NCBI GenBank assembly: GCA_964526695.1
Contig: CAZGJA010000089.1
Location: 1 to 64,000, forward strand
DNA length: 64,000 nucleotides
From: JABWBH01 sp964526695
GTDB taxonomy: Bacteria; Planctomycetota; Phycisphaerae; UBA1845
Direction of reading: 5' to 3'
A program made the translations under genes and the position numbers. Positions within the stretch are counted from its first letter, which is position 1. The number at the start of each line of letters is the position of its first letter. Shown here piece by piece: positions 1 through 8,411 of this stretch. The notes beneath the pieces are model-generated. The model had not been told where the DNA came from and did not search any database. It saw only the letters and a list, made by a program, of their open reading frames with translations.

Positions 1-487
1 CGGGAAAACGTCGCAACGCCATCCATGGCACACCCCCCGCAAAAACCGCGCGCGGTCAGCCTCCTCGCCGACCCGCCACGCGGAAATCCCGAATAACTCG
101 GAAAAGAATGTCACCAAGAAATGTGGGTAACAGCAAGCCTCAAGGCGGTGGCACGAACCGGCCGGCTGAAGCCGGCCCGGGACGACTCAGCACGAGGCAA
201 GTTCAAGCTCGGGATCGGCTGCGATCGAAGACATTCATCAATGGGCGCAGGCAGAATCGGGTAAGGCGATATGCGGTTCTACTTAGAGACCGCAGTTGCC
301 CAGAATCCCTGATGCAGGCCATCGCTTCCGAAGTGCGAGCACGGGCGTTACAGTGTTCGACCTGCGGGGGCTGTGGTGATCGGGCGGTTGTTGAGAGGCT
401 GGGCCGCAAGATATCCGTGGCGAGAGGCCTGCCTGCACGCCGTCGCGTGAGTGGATTTCCCGGGCAAACCTGAAGGCTTCGACTTGA
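1..487. other. Non-coding left edge carrying a dispersed repeat
   Basis: No convincing gene. A short frame open from the window edge stops at 94-96 and could be the tail of a gene lying to the left, but nothing in it is recognisable. Bases 137-285 are one copy of a dispersed repeat described separately. The rest, up to the start of the LAB_N gene, shows no clear promoter or RNA structure. Confidence 0.5.
137..285 (+). repeat. Dispersed ~149-bp repeat, copy 1
   Basis: By hand alignment this matches 52696-52845 with roughly 13 mismatches over about 149 bases. It begins with a GCCTCAAGGCGG palindrome, then a GGCTGAAGCC palindrome. A non-palindromic stretch follows that contains GATCGGCTGCGATCG and ATCAATGGGCG and ends at GCGGTTCTAC. 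The first part is also the last module of the longer composite repeat at 14488 and 52541. Function unknown. It could be a REP-like element or a small structured RNA. Confidence 0.8.
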
Positions 488-1081
488 ATGATGAAGACCA
501 GCAAAGCCTCGACGCGGGCGGCCTGCATGTTGCCGGCGGCGCTGTGCTTGTGCTGGGTTGGCGCGCTTCCGGTGCAAGCGGACGAGGAGGATCTGCGCCA
601 GCGGATCATTGCGCTGGGGCGCGACGAGGTGGACGACGCGACGTTCCGCGGGCAGGTCGAGCGCCTCATCGGCGTGAAGATCGAGCCGACGAGCCTGGTC
701 GAACGGCTCGCGGGCACGCTGTCCAACCCGTGGGTCATCTTCGGCTTCGCCGCGCAGGGCGTGTTCATGATGCGCTTCGTCGTGCAGTGGATCGCCAGCG
801 AGCGGCGCAAACGCAGCTACGTGCCCGTGGCGTTCTGGTGGCTCTCGATCGCCGGGGGATTGAGCCTGATGGCCTATGCGTTTCATCGGCGCGACCCGGT
901 GTTTCTGTTCGGGCAGGCGCTGGGCTGCGTGATCTATGTTCGCAATCTGCTGCTGATCTACAAACGGGCGGGCGCGCATCGTGAGGCCGTCGAGTCGCGC
1001 GATGCCCGCCTGGCGGTGAACGGCGCCTCCCCGAGCGCGCCTTCGGGACAGGCGGAAGTCCCCGTGGAGGCGGCGGGCTGA
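488..1081 (+). CDS. Membrane protein with lipid A biosynthesis N-terminal (LAB_N) domain
   Basis: A 197-aa protein with a hydrophobic N-terminus (about residues 12-30, possible signal cleavage after PVQA). A LAB_N domain spans about residues 80-160: NPWVIFGFAAQGVF, then RFVVQWIASE, then FWWLSIAGG, giving three closely spaced membrane segments. In other bacteria LAB_N occurs at the start of lipid-A-disaccharide synthase relatives or alone beside ArnC-type glycosyltransferases. Here the next gene is exactly such a transferase, and its ATG overlaps this stop codon by one base (TGATG), so the two are surely co-translated. I infer a role in handling or flipping a lipid-linked sugar. The C-terminal ~35 residues are low-complexity. 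Domain call is firm; exact role is inferred. Confidence 0.82.
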   Translation: MMKTSKASTRAACMLPAALCLCWVGALPVQADEEDLRQRIIALGRDEVDDATFRGQVERLIGVKIEPTSLVERLAGTLSNPWVIFGFAAQGVFMMRFVVQWIASERRKRSYVPVAFWWLSIAGGLSLMAYAFHRRDPVFLFGQALGCVIYVRNLLLIYKRAGAHREAVESRDARLAVNGASPSAPSGQAEVPVEAAG

Positions 1082-2157
1082 TGAACGACGCTTCCGCCAA
1101 CTCGAAGCGGCGTTCCGCGCAGTCGTCCGTCGCCGTCTCAACCGGGGCGCTGGACGAGGAGGCGATCCGCAACGGCGTCCAGCTTTCCATCGTCGTTCCG
1201 GCTTACAACGAGGTGGACAACGTCCGGCCGCTCAGCGTGGAGATCCGCGCGGCGGCGGAAGCGCTGGGACGGTCCTACGAGGTCATCTTCGTCGATGACG
1301 GTAGCCGCGACGGCACGGGCGAGCTTCTCGACCAACTGGCGGGCGACGACGCGCGGCTGAAGGTGGTGCACTTTGCCGCGAACTTCGGGCAGACGGCGGC
1401 GCTGGCGGCGGGACTGGAGGCGGCGCGCGGCGAGATCATCATCACCATGGACGGCGACCGGCAGAACGACCCGGCGGAGATGGGGCGGCTGCTGGCGAAG
1501 CTGGAGGAAGGCTACGCGTGCGTGAGCGGCTGGCGGCGCGACCGGCATGACGACGCGCTGCGCAGCTTCGCCTCGCGCCTGGCCAACCGGCTCATCTCCA
1601 AGGCCACAAGCCTGCCGCTGCACGACTACGGTTGCACGCTCAAGGCCTACCGCCGAACCGCGCTGGACCCCAGCCAGCTTTACGGCGAGATGCACCGCTT
1701 TCTGCCGGTGTATGTCAAGAACCGCGGCGGCGAGATTGCGGAGATCGCGGTGAATCACCGTCCCCGCGTGGCGGGCACGTCGAAGTACGGGTTCTCCCGC
1801 GTGCCGCGCGTGCTGGCGGATTTGGCGCTGGTGCGGCTGCTGTTCAAGTACCGCACGCGCCCGGTGCACCTGTTCGCCAAGGTCGCGGCTTACCTCTTTG
1901 CGCTGGCTCTGCTGTTCGGTTGCGTGGCGCTGTTTCGGTGGATCAGGGGGGGGGCGTTTCTCGATGCACCGCTGGTGCTGGCGGCGGTGCTGTCGGTGGG
2001 GAGTCTGCTGCTGGTGGGCGTGGGTCTGTGCTGCGAGCTGGTGATGCGCAATCATTTCTACGTGCTGGGTCGGCGACCTTGGCGCATTGCCCGAACGATC
2101 AACATGCCGTCCGGCGCAGGCATGGAAGCTCTCAGACATGGTGGGGCAGCTCTCTGA
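1081..2157 (+). CDS. GT2 family glycosyltransferase, polyprenyl-phosphate (ArnC/DPM1) type
   Basis: 358 aa. The GT-A domain starts near residue 35 (LSIVVPAYNE), with VDDGS at about 71-75 and the metal-binding DxD in TMDGDRQND at about 124-130. Two hydrophobic segments follow at roughly 260-290 and 295-325, as in membrane-anchored polyprenyl-phosphate sugar transferases such as ArnC or GtrB. It likely moves a sugar from a nucleotide donor to undecaprenyl phosphate on the cytoplasmic face. It overlaps the LAB_N gene by one base. The coding end runs into a cluster of GAGCTGC palindromes, so the last ~15 residues may be repeat-derived. A run of nine G (1946-1954) lies between the two hydrophobic segments and could slip. 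Confidence 0.88.
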   Translation: MNDASANSKRRSAQSSVAVSTGALDEEAIRNGVQLSIVVPAYNEVDNVRPLSVEIRAAAEALGRSYEVIFVDDGSRDGTGELLDQLAGDDARLKVVHFAANFGQTAALAAGLEAARGEIIITMDGDRQNDPAEMGRLLAKLEEGYACVSGWRRDRHDDALRSFASRLANRLISKATSLPLHDYGCTLKAYRRTALDPSQLYGEMHRFLPVYVKNRGGEIAEIAVNHRPRVAGTSKYGFSRVPRVLADLALVRLLFKYRTRPVHLFAKVAAYLFALALLFGCVALFRWIRGGAFLDAPLVLAAVLSVGSLLLVGVGLCCELVMRNHFYVLGRRPWRIARTINMPSGAGMEALRHGGAAL

Positions 2158-2312
2158 GCTGGCGGGGCAGCTCTCCGAGCTGCCACTGGTCTGCCGGCTC
2201 TCTGAGCCGGCGGATGGCATGCCGCTGCCCTTCTTCCGCAGCAAGGTGGATTGACATCCGCACAGGTTGGAAACCTGTGCTACACACACCGGTTGGAAAC
2301 CGGTGCTACACC
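2140..2312 (+). repeat. Two families of short palindromic repeats
   Basis: Bases 2140-2212 hold three related hairpins built on GGGGCAGCTCTCTGAGCTGG, GGCAGCTCTCCGAGCTGCC and GCCGGCTCTCTGAGCCGGC. The stop codon of the upstream glycosyltransferase lies in the first one. Bases 2261-2311 hold two copies of a 25-nt unit of the form CACNGGTTGGAAACCNGTG followed by CTACAC. The same unit recurs inverted at 15967-16013. Confidence 0.8.
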
Positions 2313-2391
2313 GCGCTCCAGCCCGCCGGCGGTTCTATCCGATAAACCCGCAAGTTTCGCGCGGACGGCCCGCGCGCCAGCGAGGCACACG

Positions 2392-3534
2392 ATGCACCAG
2401 GTTCTTGAAAGAGCAAGGCGACAAGTCCCGGTCTGCGCGCCCGTTCTCGACGGGCGCGAGCGGGAGTATCTGCTCGACGCCTTCGACAGCGGCTGGGTTT
2501 CATCCGGCGGACCTTACGTGGAGCGCTTCGAGCAGGCGTGGGCCGCGCACTGCGGCGTGGAGCACGGCGTCGCCTGCTGCAACGGCACGGCTGCGATCCA
2601 CCTGGCGCTGAAGGCGCTGAACATTGGACCGGGCGACGAGGTGCTGATCCCCGCCTTCTCGCTGATTGTTTCGGCCAACATGGTGCACCTTGCGGGCGCC
2701 AGGCCCGTGCTGGTCGATGTCCGCCCCGACACGTGGTGCATCGACCCGCGGCGCATCCGCGAGAAACTCACGTCGCGCACGCGAGCCATCCTCGCGGTGC
2801 ACATGTACGGGCACCCTTGCGACATGGCGCCGATCCAGACGATCGCGCGACGGCACCATCTGTGCGTGATCGAGGACGCGGCGGAAGCGCACGGCGCGCG
2901 CTATCAGGGCAAGCCCGTGGGCAGCTTCAGCGACGCGGCCTGTTTCAGCTTTTACGGCAACAAGATCATCACCTGCGGCGAAGGCGGCATGGTCGTCACC
3001 GATCGCGCGGACGTGGCCGACCGGCTGCGGCTCCTGCGCAATCAGGCGTTCGGGCCGGTTCGATTCGTTCACGAGGACGTGGGCTTCAATTACCGGTTGA
3101 CGAACCTTCAGGCGGCGATCGGACTGGCGCAGGCGGAGTGCCTCGAGCAGAAGATCGAGCGGAAGCGGCGGATCGCCGCGCGGTACGACGAGCTGCTGGA
3201 AGGCGTCGAGGGCGTGCGCCGACCCGTGGAAACGCCCGGCGGCCGCAACGTGTACTGGATGTACGGCATCGTGCTCGAAGAGTCCTTTGGCCGTACGAAG
3301 GAGGAGGTCATGGCCGCGCTGGCGGAGCGCGGCGTGGAGACGCGCTCGTTCTTCATCCCGATGAATCAGCAGCCGGTGTTCGACGGGCGCGACCCGCACC
3401 GACTCGACCTGCGCGGACGGTATCCGGTCAGCGAGGCGCTGGGCGCGCGCGGGCTGTACCTGCCGTCGGGCGAGGGTCTGACGCCGAAGGACCAGGCTTT
3501 CGTGGTGGAGCAGTTGCAGGCATGTCGGGCGTAA
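2392..3534 (+). CDS. DegT/DnrJ/EryC1/StrS family PLP-dependent sugar aminotransferase
   Basis: 380 aa from ATG 2392 (MHQVLERARRQVPV). An earlier in-frame start would translate the GGTTGGAAACC repeats and add 47 non-homologous residues, so I reject it. Visible family motifs are GWVSSGGPYVERFE (about 34-47), GTAAIHLAL (65-73), the cofactor Asp in VIEDAAEAHGA (159-169) and the Schiff-base lysine K191 in FYGNKIITCGEGG. These enzymes aminate keto-sugars on nucleotide diphosphates (perosamine, 4-amino-4-deoxyarabinose and similar). Its place between two lipid-linked-sugar transferases suggests an amino sugar made for a cell-surface glycan or lipid modification. The stop overlaps the next start (TAATG). 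Confidence 0.92.
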   Translation: MHQVLERARRQVPVCAPVLDGREREYLLDAFDSGWVSSGGPYVERFEQAWAAHCGVEHGVACCNGTAAIHLALKALNIGPGDEVLIPAFSLIVSANMVHLAGARPVLVDVRPDTWCIDPRRIREKLTSRTRAILAVHMYGHPCDMAPIQTIARRHHLCVIEDAAEAHGARYQGKPVGSFSDAACFSFYGNKIITCGEGGMVVTDRADVADRLRLLRNQAFGPVRFVHEDVGFNYRLTNLQAAIGLAQAECLEQKIERKRRIAARYDELLEGVEGVRRPVETPGGRNVYWMYGIVLEESFGRTKEEVMAALAERGVETRSFFIPMNQQPVFDGRDPHRLDLRGRYPVSEALGARGLYLPSGEGLTPKDQAFVVEQLQACRA

Positions 3535-4334
3535 TGTCATCCACGGCGGCGCTTCACGATGTTCGCACGGGCGCGTACACGCTGCCCGTTGACGCGCCAT
3601 CCGCGACGTCAAGGCTCCCCGCGTTCGCGCCGAAACTCACGTCGATCATCCTGGCCACGTACAACGAGCGCGAGCTCATCGCCGACACGATCCGAGGCAT
3701 CTTCGCGCATGTGCCGGGCGAGGTGGAGGTGATCGTCGTCGATGACGACTCACCGGACCAGACGTGGAAGCAGGTCGCGGAGCTGCGGGACGAGCGCGTG
3801 AAGGTGATCCGGCGGGTGGCGACGCGCGGGCTGGCGTCGGCGTTCAACCGCGGCATCATCGAATCGCGCGGCGACGTGGTGGGCTGGATGGACGCGGACA
3901 TGTGCATGCCGCCGGCGCTGCTGCCGGAGATGATCCGTCAACTGGAGCGACACGACGTGGTCGTCGGCTCGCGCTACGCGCCCGGCGGGAGCGACAACCG
4001 CCACTGGCTGCGCGTGGCCGCGAGCCGGCTGATCAACCGTTTCGCCGGACTGTTTCTGGGTTTCGGCATACGCGACTACGACAGCGGTTTTGTGGTCCTT
4101 CGCCGCGGCGTGTTCGACAAGGTGTCCATCATTCCGACGGGCTACGGGGCGTATTTCATCGAGTTTCTGTACACCTGCCGGCGCAAAGGGCTGCGCGTCT
4201 TCGAGGTTCCCTACGCCTTTCGCGATCGCACGGTGGGCGTCTCCAAATCCGCGCCGAGCCTGTGGCGGTTTTTCTGGACGGGCATGGGGTATGTGCTGCG
4301 CATTCTCATCGCGCGCCTGCGGAGGATCGACTGA
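3534..4334 (+). CDS. GT2 family glycosyltransferase, dolichol/polyprenyl-phosphate mannose synthase-like
   Basis: 266 aa from the ATG at 3534, which overlaps the previous stop (TAATG). An in-frame ATG at 3522 is the alternative. GT-A features are TSIILATYNERELI (about 36-49), VIVVDDDSPDQTW (67-79) and DxD in GWMDADMCMP (118-127). RDYDSGFVVLRRGVF and YGAYFIEFLY match the DPM1-like acceptor region. There is no strong C-terminal membrane anchor, only an amphipathic tail. It is predicted to charge a polyprenyl phosphate with a sugar and is the second such enzyme in the cluster, so two different lipid-linked sugars may be made. Confidence 0.88.
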   Translation: MSSTAALHDVRTGAYTLPVDAPSATSRLPAFAPKLTSIILATYNERELIADTIRGIFAHVPGEVEVIVVDDDSPDQTWKQVAELRDERVKVIRRVATRGLASAFNRGIIESRGDVVGWMDADMCMPPALLPEMIRQLERHDVVVGSRYAPGGSDNRHWLRVAASRLINRFAGLFLGFGIRDYDSGFVVLRRGVFDKVSIIPTGYGAYFIEFLYTCRRKGLRVFEVPYAFRDRTVGVSKSAPSLWRFFWTGMGYVLRILIARLRRID

Positions 4335-4742
4335 ATGGTCTCGTCGCTTGCTTCTCAGGAACCCAGCGCTGCGGCGACCTTTCGCCCGACGTTCGAGCGG
4401 CGCGACGAGCGCGGCGTCTTCACCGAGATACTGCGGCGCGGGCCGTGGCACACGGTCATCACCGCAAAGATGCGGCGCGGCGCCGTGCTGGGGCATCATT
4501 ACCACCGACGCACGCGGATGGCGCTGTACCTGCTGAGCGGTCGCGCGACGGCGCGCATCGTCAACGTGGCGAGCGCGGATCGCTGCGATGTGGAGCTGAC
4601 GTCGGGACACGGCGTGTATCTCGAAGCCGGCGAGGCGCACGTGATTTGCTTTAACGAGGATTCCCAGTGCCTCCTGCTGAAGTCCGAACCATACGATCCG
4701 GCGGACGCCGACACGATCGCGTATGCGGTGGAGGACGCGTGA
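4335..4742 (+). CDS. Cupin-fold sugar isomerase-like protein (WxcM / RmlC-like)
   Basis: 135 aa, starting on the base after the previous stop. The pattern RGVFTEILRR, then GAVLGHHYHRR, YLLSGRAT, and VYLEAGEAHVI is a single cupin barrel. It resembles the WxcM/FdtA-type proteins that isomerise dTDP-keto-sugars, and RmlC-like epimerases. The HHYH and EAHV histidines would bind metal or substrate. Lying next to a DegT aminotransferase, it probably supplies or modifies the keto-sugar substrate. No nucleotide-sugar dehydratase is in the window, so the substrate cannot be named. Confidence 0.75.
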   Translation: MVSSLASQEPSAAATFRPTFERRDERGVFTEILRRGPWHTVITAKMRRGAVLGHHYHRRTRMALYLLSGRATARIVNVASADRCDVELTSGHGVYLEAGEAHVICFNEDSQCLLLKSEPYDPADADTIAYAVEDA

Positions 4743-4777
4743 ATCGGAGTGCGCGGGCGCAGCGCGGCGCTGGACCG

Positions 4778-4795
4778 CGCGGACTGAAGTCCGCG
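4778..4795 (+). repeat. CGCGGACT palindrome, copy 1
   Basis: An 18-nt hairpin of arms CGCGGACT and AGTCCGCG around GA, followed by GGCTC. It sits in the only sizeable gap of the glycan cluster. Copies: 8389-8406 (identical) and 33073-33090 (one arm mismatch). All are followed by GGCTC and two of them by GGCTCGCTACA. Confidence 0.85.
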
Positions 4796-4818
4796 GCTCT
4801 CTTTGAGGCAACAAAGGC

Positions 4819-5565
4819 ATGGAGCCGCTGGAATACAACCGACTCGGTCGCTTCGAGACGTGGTACTGGTGGTATCTCGCGCAGCGCGAGAACCTGTTGG
4901 CGGCCATTCGCGCGGTGCGGCTGCCGCGCGGCGCACGCGTGCTGGATGCCGGATGCGGAACGGGCAAGAACCTGGACGCCGTGGCGCGTGAGGCGGCGGT
5001 GCGGGCGTTCGGTCTGGATGTCTCGCCGCTCGCGAGCGCCTCATGGACCGCGCCCGTTCGCGGCACCTGCTGCGTCGCGTCGGTGAACGACCTGCCTTAC
5101 GGCGACGCCGCCTTCGATCTGGTGTACTCGGTGGACGTCCTCGGCTGTCGCGGCGTCGAGCTGGAGCGCTGCCTGCGCGAGATCGTCCGCGTGCTGCGAC
5201 CGGGCGGGGCGGCCATTCTCCTCCTGCCCGCGTATCAGTGGCTGCGCTCCCGGCATGACGAGGCCGTGCATTCGGTCAAGCGGTTCACCACGGGTGAAAC
5301 TGGGCGGATCGTCGCGGAGGCGGGGCTTCACGTCGATCAGGCGGGGTATCGGTTCTCGCTGCTGTTTCCGCTGATCGCGCTCGTCCGGCTGGTGCGCAAG
5401 ATGGGGATGGAGCGGCGTCCGCCGGCTTCGGATCTTGCGCCGTTGCCCGCGTGGATCAATGCCGCGTTGCTCGCCGTTTGTCGGTGGGAGCAGAGGCTGG
5501 CGCAGCATGTGCGCATGCCCTTCGGTTCAACGGTGCTCGTCGTGGCGCGGAGGGAGGCGGCATGA
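4819..5565 (+). CDS. SAM-dependent methyltransferase (Methyltransf_11 type)
   Basis: 248 aa. The Rossmann SAM-binding motif I is VLDAGCGTGKNLD (about 41-53), the acidic residue closing strand 2 is in FGLDVSP, and a motif-II-like DLVYSVDVLGC follows. VLRPGGAAILLLPAY is the typical strand-5 segment. The N-terminus (NRLGRFETWYWWY) is like methyltransferases found in glycan or lipid-sugar clusters. Its substrate cannot be told; a sugar or lipid-linked intermediate is likely from context. The stop overlaps the next gene's start (ATGA). Confidence 0.85.
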   Translation: MEPLEYNRLGRFETWYWWYLAQRENLLAAIRAVRLPRGARVLDAGCGTGKNLDAVAREAAVRAFGLDVSPLASASWTAPVRGTCCVASVNDLPYGDAAFDLVYSVDVLGCRGVELERCLREIVRVLRPGGAAILLLPAYQWLRSRHDEAVHSVKRFTTGETGRIVAEAGLHVDQAGYRFSLLFPLIALVRLVRKMGMERRPPASDLAPLPAWINAALLAVCRWEQRLAQHVRMPFGSTVLVVARREAA

Positions 5566-6380
5566 GCCTCGCGCGATCGTGGCAGTTCATCGGAGGCGTC
5601 GGGAGCCGGCCTTACCGTTTCTTCGACGCGCTGCGACGGGGACTGAACCGGCGGCTGGTTGCGTACATGCTGGCGAGGTGTGCGACGTCAGGCGCGCGGG
5701 ATGCGAATCCGGACCACTCGCCGAAGCGTGCGGGCAGGCGCGTGCTCGAAGCTGGGAGCGGCACGGCCTTCGCCACGTCGCTGCTGGCGGATGATCCATG
5801 CACCCGGGCCGCGGTGTGCCTGGACATGGACGCGGACGCGCTGCGCATTGCCCGCCAGCGCGACCGGCGCATCCTCGCGGTCGTGGGCGATCTTCGTCGC
5901 CTGCCGTTTGCCGACGGCGTTTTCGACCTGACGTTCAGCAGCAGCACGCTGGAGCACCTCGAAGAGCCGGTGACCGCACTGCGGGAGATGACGCGCGTCT
6001 GTCACCGGGAGGGTCGCGTGTTTGCCGGTGTGCCGTACGCCTTCGGGCCGCTGGCGTTCCAGCCGCTGATTCGGCGAACGCACTGGGGCGTCTGGATCGG
6101 CCCCGTTTTCAGCCGGCGCACGCTGGACGAGCTAATGCGCAAGGCGGGTCTGTGCCCGCTCGGGCATTGCCGGTATTTCTGGCGGTTCTTCATCGGAGCG
6201 ATGGGAGCCAAGCAGGCTTGCGAGCGCATCGAGGCTTCCGCGCAAACCCCGCGGGAACATCTGTACGGCCCGCGCGGGCGCAGCGCCAAGTCGCATGAAC
6301 GCGAAACGGATGCGGCGCGGGGTCTGGTACACGAACCGGAACCGCGCGGAGCCGTCGCCGGTGCGGAGGGCCGCGCGTGA
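5562..6380 (+). CDS. SAM-dependent methyltransferase
   Basis: 272 aa from ATG 5562, overlapping the previous stop by 4 bases (ATGA). An earlier in-frame start would lie deep inside the preceding gene. Motif I is VLEAGSGTAFA (about 61-71), LDMDADALRIA gives the acidic ribose-binding residue, and LRRLPFADGVFDLTFSSSTLEHL (split as LRRLPFADG / VFDLTFSSS / TLEHLEEP) is the usual class-I pattern. The last ~50 residues are charged and low-complexity. It forms a tandem methyltransferase pair with its neighbour, but the two share only the fold, so they probably act on different positions of one product. Confidence 0.82.
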   Translation: MSLARSWQFIGGVGSRPYRFFDALRRGLNRRLVAYMLARCATSGARDANPDHSPKRAGRRVLEAGSGTAFATSLLADDPCTRAAVCLDMDADALRIARQRDRRILAVVGDLRRLPFADGVFDLTFSSSTLEHLEEPVTALREMTRVCHREGRVFAGVPYAFGPLAFQPLIRRTHWGVWIGPVFSRRTLDELMRKAGLCPLGHCRYFWRFFIGAMGAKQACERIEASAQTPREHLYGPRGRSAKSHERETDAARGLVHEPEPRGAVAGAEGRA

Positions 6381-8335
6381 TGGAACTGCTGCTCCCGACG
6401 TTGCTGCTCTCTCCGGTTTACCTGTTGATCCGCGAGCCGCTGCGCCGACTGCCGCTGCACATTGACACGGGCTTCTACGTGTCGAACGACTCGATCGCCG
6501 CCGGGCGATGGGACTTCCGTCGCGGCTGGAACGCGCACTACGCCGGCGGCAGCAAGCTCGTGCCGGAAGCGCTTTTCACGCGCATCTACTTGCTGGCGCG
6601 GCGGCTCAGCGGCGACGCGGGTCAGACCGCCTGCCGCTACATCTCCTGGTCGCGCCTTGGCGTGTCCGCCGTCAATTACGCATCCGCCGTGCTGGTCGGG
6701 TGGCTCGCCTGCGTGCTGGGGGACGGCGACATCCGCTTGTACTACGCGGGCTTGTGCTGTTACGCGCTGCTCTCCAGCGAGCCGCACTACGGCGGTGCGT
6801 TCGAGTGCGCCGAAGTCATCGAGATTCCTTTCCAGCTCCTGGCGATGCTGGCGCTGGTCGTCGGAATGGAGACCGAATCGCCGGCGATGATCGCGCTGTC
6901 CGCGTTTGTGTTCGCGGCGGAAGCGTGGTTCGTGAAGCTCAGCTCGGCGATCGGATGCGTGGTCCTCTTAGCGGCGCTGGGCGCAATGTCGCCCAGAACT
7001 GCAGCGCCGGCGATCCTCGGGGGCGGCGCGGCGCTGGCGATGTACGCCGGCTGGCTGCTCTGGCTCGGCAGGCGACCGGCGCAATGGCTTGCACCCCTGA
7101 AAGGCCACGAGGCCAGCTTCTCCCGGCAGGGCGGCGGCCTGCGCCCCTGGCAGCGGCTTACGGAAAAGGCGCTCACCTTCTGGCGCGCGGCGCGCCGCCA
7201 GCCGGTCATCCCGCTGCTGGCACTCGGCTCGCTGCTTGCCGGTCGCGTTCCACACGCCCTGCTCGGATTGTACGCTCTCGCCACGCTCGCCACCTACGCG
7301 GGGCAGAGCACGGACTGCCGCTACTACCTGCTCACGATCTTGCCGCCGATCGCGGTGGTCGCGGCGTTCGGCGTCAGCGATCTGCTGCGGCTCGGAATCG
7401 GCGGAGCGGCCGTCACGGTCTTCGGCGCGATCCTGTGGATTGTGCTGACGCCGATGCGCGCGGCGCGAATGAACGCCGTCGCGCGGAACCGGTGGGTGTG
7501 GGGTGGATCAAGGAGCGCGGCACAGGCCGATGAGAACGTGCAACTCGCCGCGTTCGCCGAGCGCATCCGCCCCGTCGTCGGCTCCGGTTCGCTGCTGGTG
7601 TACGGGGCGCACAATCAGGCTTACGTTTTGACCGGCGCAGCCTGGGCCACGCCGCTGGTGGCTCCGGAGCATTACTTGGACGACGTCTGCCCCGGATGGC
7701 AGGACACGCTGAACGCGGGTCTCGCCGCGCAGCCGCCGGACTTCATCCTCGACACGGACCGATGCTTCGACGTGGACGCGGCGAGGCTCGGACTGGGACT
7801 CACCTACGTCGCCGCGGAAGCAGCCGCGTCGATGCGGCTCTATCAGTTTGTCGAAAGACGTTGCACGGTTCCCCCCCCCGGGGCCGTCCGGACATTCCGA
7901 GCGCTGTCCATCGAGCAGTGGCGTCAGTGGGACGGCACCGTCGGCGGCAAGGCGGAGCTCCCGATGGAGATGGCTGCCGTGGAGCTGGGGCGGGATCCCC
8001 AACGCGACGAGCTGCATCGACTGCTCGACGAGCTGAAGTCGCGCGGCTGCCGGGGGATCGCGGTGTACGGGGCCGGGCGTTTCACGATCCGCCATGCCGA
8101 CTGCTTCCGGGCCTCGCCGGTTCCCGTTCGCGTCGTGCTGGACGATGATCCGCGACCGGACGAACGCGGGTGTTTTCTCGACTGGCCCGTGGTCCGCCCG
8201 GATCAGGCCCGTTCATTCCCCATCGACGCGATCGTGCTGTCCACGGACCGTTTTGCGGGAGCGATGCGCAGCCGGCTCGTCAGGCTTGGGCTGGGTGACC
8301 TGTGCTCGCGCGATTCCGCCGGGAGCCTTTCGTGA
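6380..8335 (+). CDS. Large membrane protein, GT-C glycosyltransferase-like, with a soluble C-terminal domain
   Basis: 651 aa from ATG 6380 (TGATG overlap); GTG 6377 is equally possible. About ten hydrophobic segments fill residues 1-360, beginning MELLLPTLLLSPVYLL. A ...HIDTGFYVSND... stretch in the first extracytoplasmic loop and the QSTDCRYYLLTILPP segment resemble PMT/ArnT-like GT-C enzymes that take sugar from polyprenyl phosphate. A periplasmic-type domain follows. The final ~120 residues form a different domain (GIAVYGAGRFT, VVLDDDPRP, DAIVLSTD) resembling the nucleotide-binding fold at the N-terminus of PglD-like proteins. It would be the end user of the lipid-linked sugars made upstream. 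Function is inferred. A run of nine C (7871-7879) lies in the coding region. Confidence 0.6.
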   Translation: MELLLPTLLLSPVYLLIREPLRRLPLHIDTGFYVSNDSIAAGRWDFRRGWNAHYAGGSKLVPEALFTRIYLLARRLSGDAGQTACRYISWSRLGVSAVNYASAVLVGWLACVLGDGDIRLYYAGLCCYALLSSEPHYGGAFECAEVIEIPFQLLAMLALVVGMETESPAMIALSAFVFAAEAWFVKLSSAIGCVVLLAALGAMSPRTAAPAILGGGAALAMYAGWLLWLGRRPAQWLAPLKGHEASFSRQGGGLRPWQRLTEKALTFWRAARRQPVIPLLALGSLLAGRVPHALLGLYALATLATYAGQSTDCRYYLLTILPPIAVVAAFGVSDLLRLGIGGAAVTVFGAILWIVLTPMRAARMNAVARNRWVWGGSRSAAQADENVQLAAFAERIRPVVGSGSLLVYGAHNQAYVLTGAAWATPLVAPEHYLDDVCPGWQDTLNAGLAAQPPDFILDTDRCFDVDAARLGLGLTYVAAEAAASMRLYQFVERRCTVPPPGAVRTFRALSIEQWRQWDGTVGGKAELPMEMAAVELGRDPQRDELHRLLDELKSRGCRGIAVYGAGRFTIRHADCFRASPVPVRVVLDDDPRPDERGCFLDWPVVRPDQARSFPIDAIVLSTDRFAGAMRSRLVRLGLGDLCSRDSAGSLS

Positions 8336-8388
8336 TGTCCTTTGGCGGCGGTTCCTGACCGGATGGCGCGATCATCGACGAGGATCCG

Positions 8389-8406
8389 CGCGGACTGAAG
8401 TCCGCG
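8389..8406 (+). repeat. CGCGGACT palindrome, copy 2
   Basis: Identical to 4778-4795 and followed by GGCTCGCTACA. It lies in the 76-bp gap between the convergent glycan cluster and accC, where it could act as a weak bidirectional transcription barrier. No T-run follows. Confidence 0.85.
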
Positions 8407-8411
8407 GCTCG

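Noticed and set aside
203..1141. Long minus-strand frame opposite the LAB_N gene
   Set aside because: Arg/His-rich shadow of high-GC coding DNA on the other strand, with no family features. The plus-strand frame has a clear LAB_N domain.
2251..2391. N-terminal extension of the DegT aminotransferase
   Set aside because: It translates the GGTTGGAAACC repeats. Homology begins at MHQVLERARR (2392).
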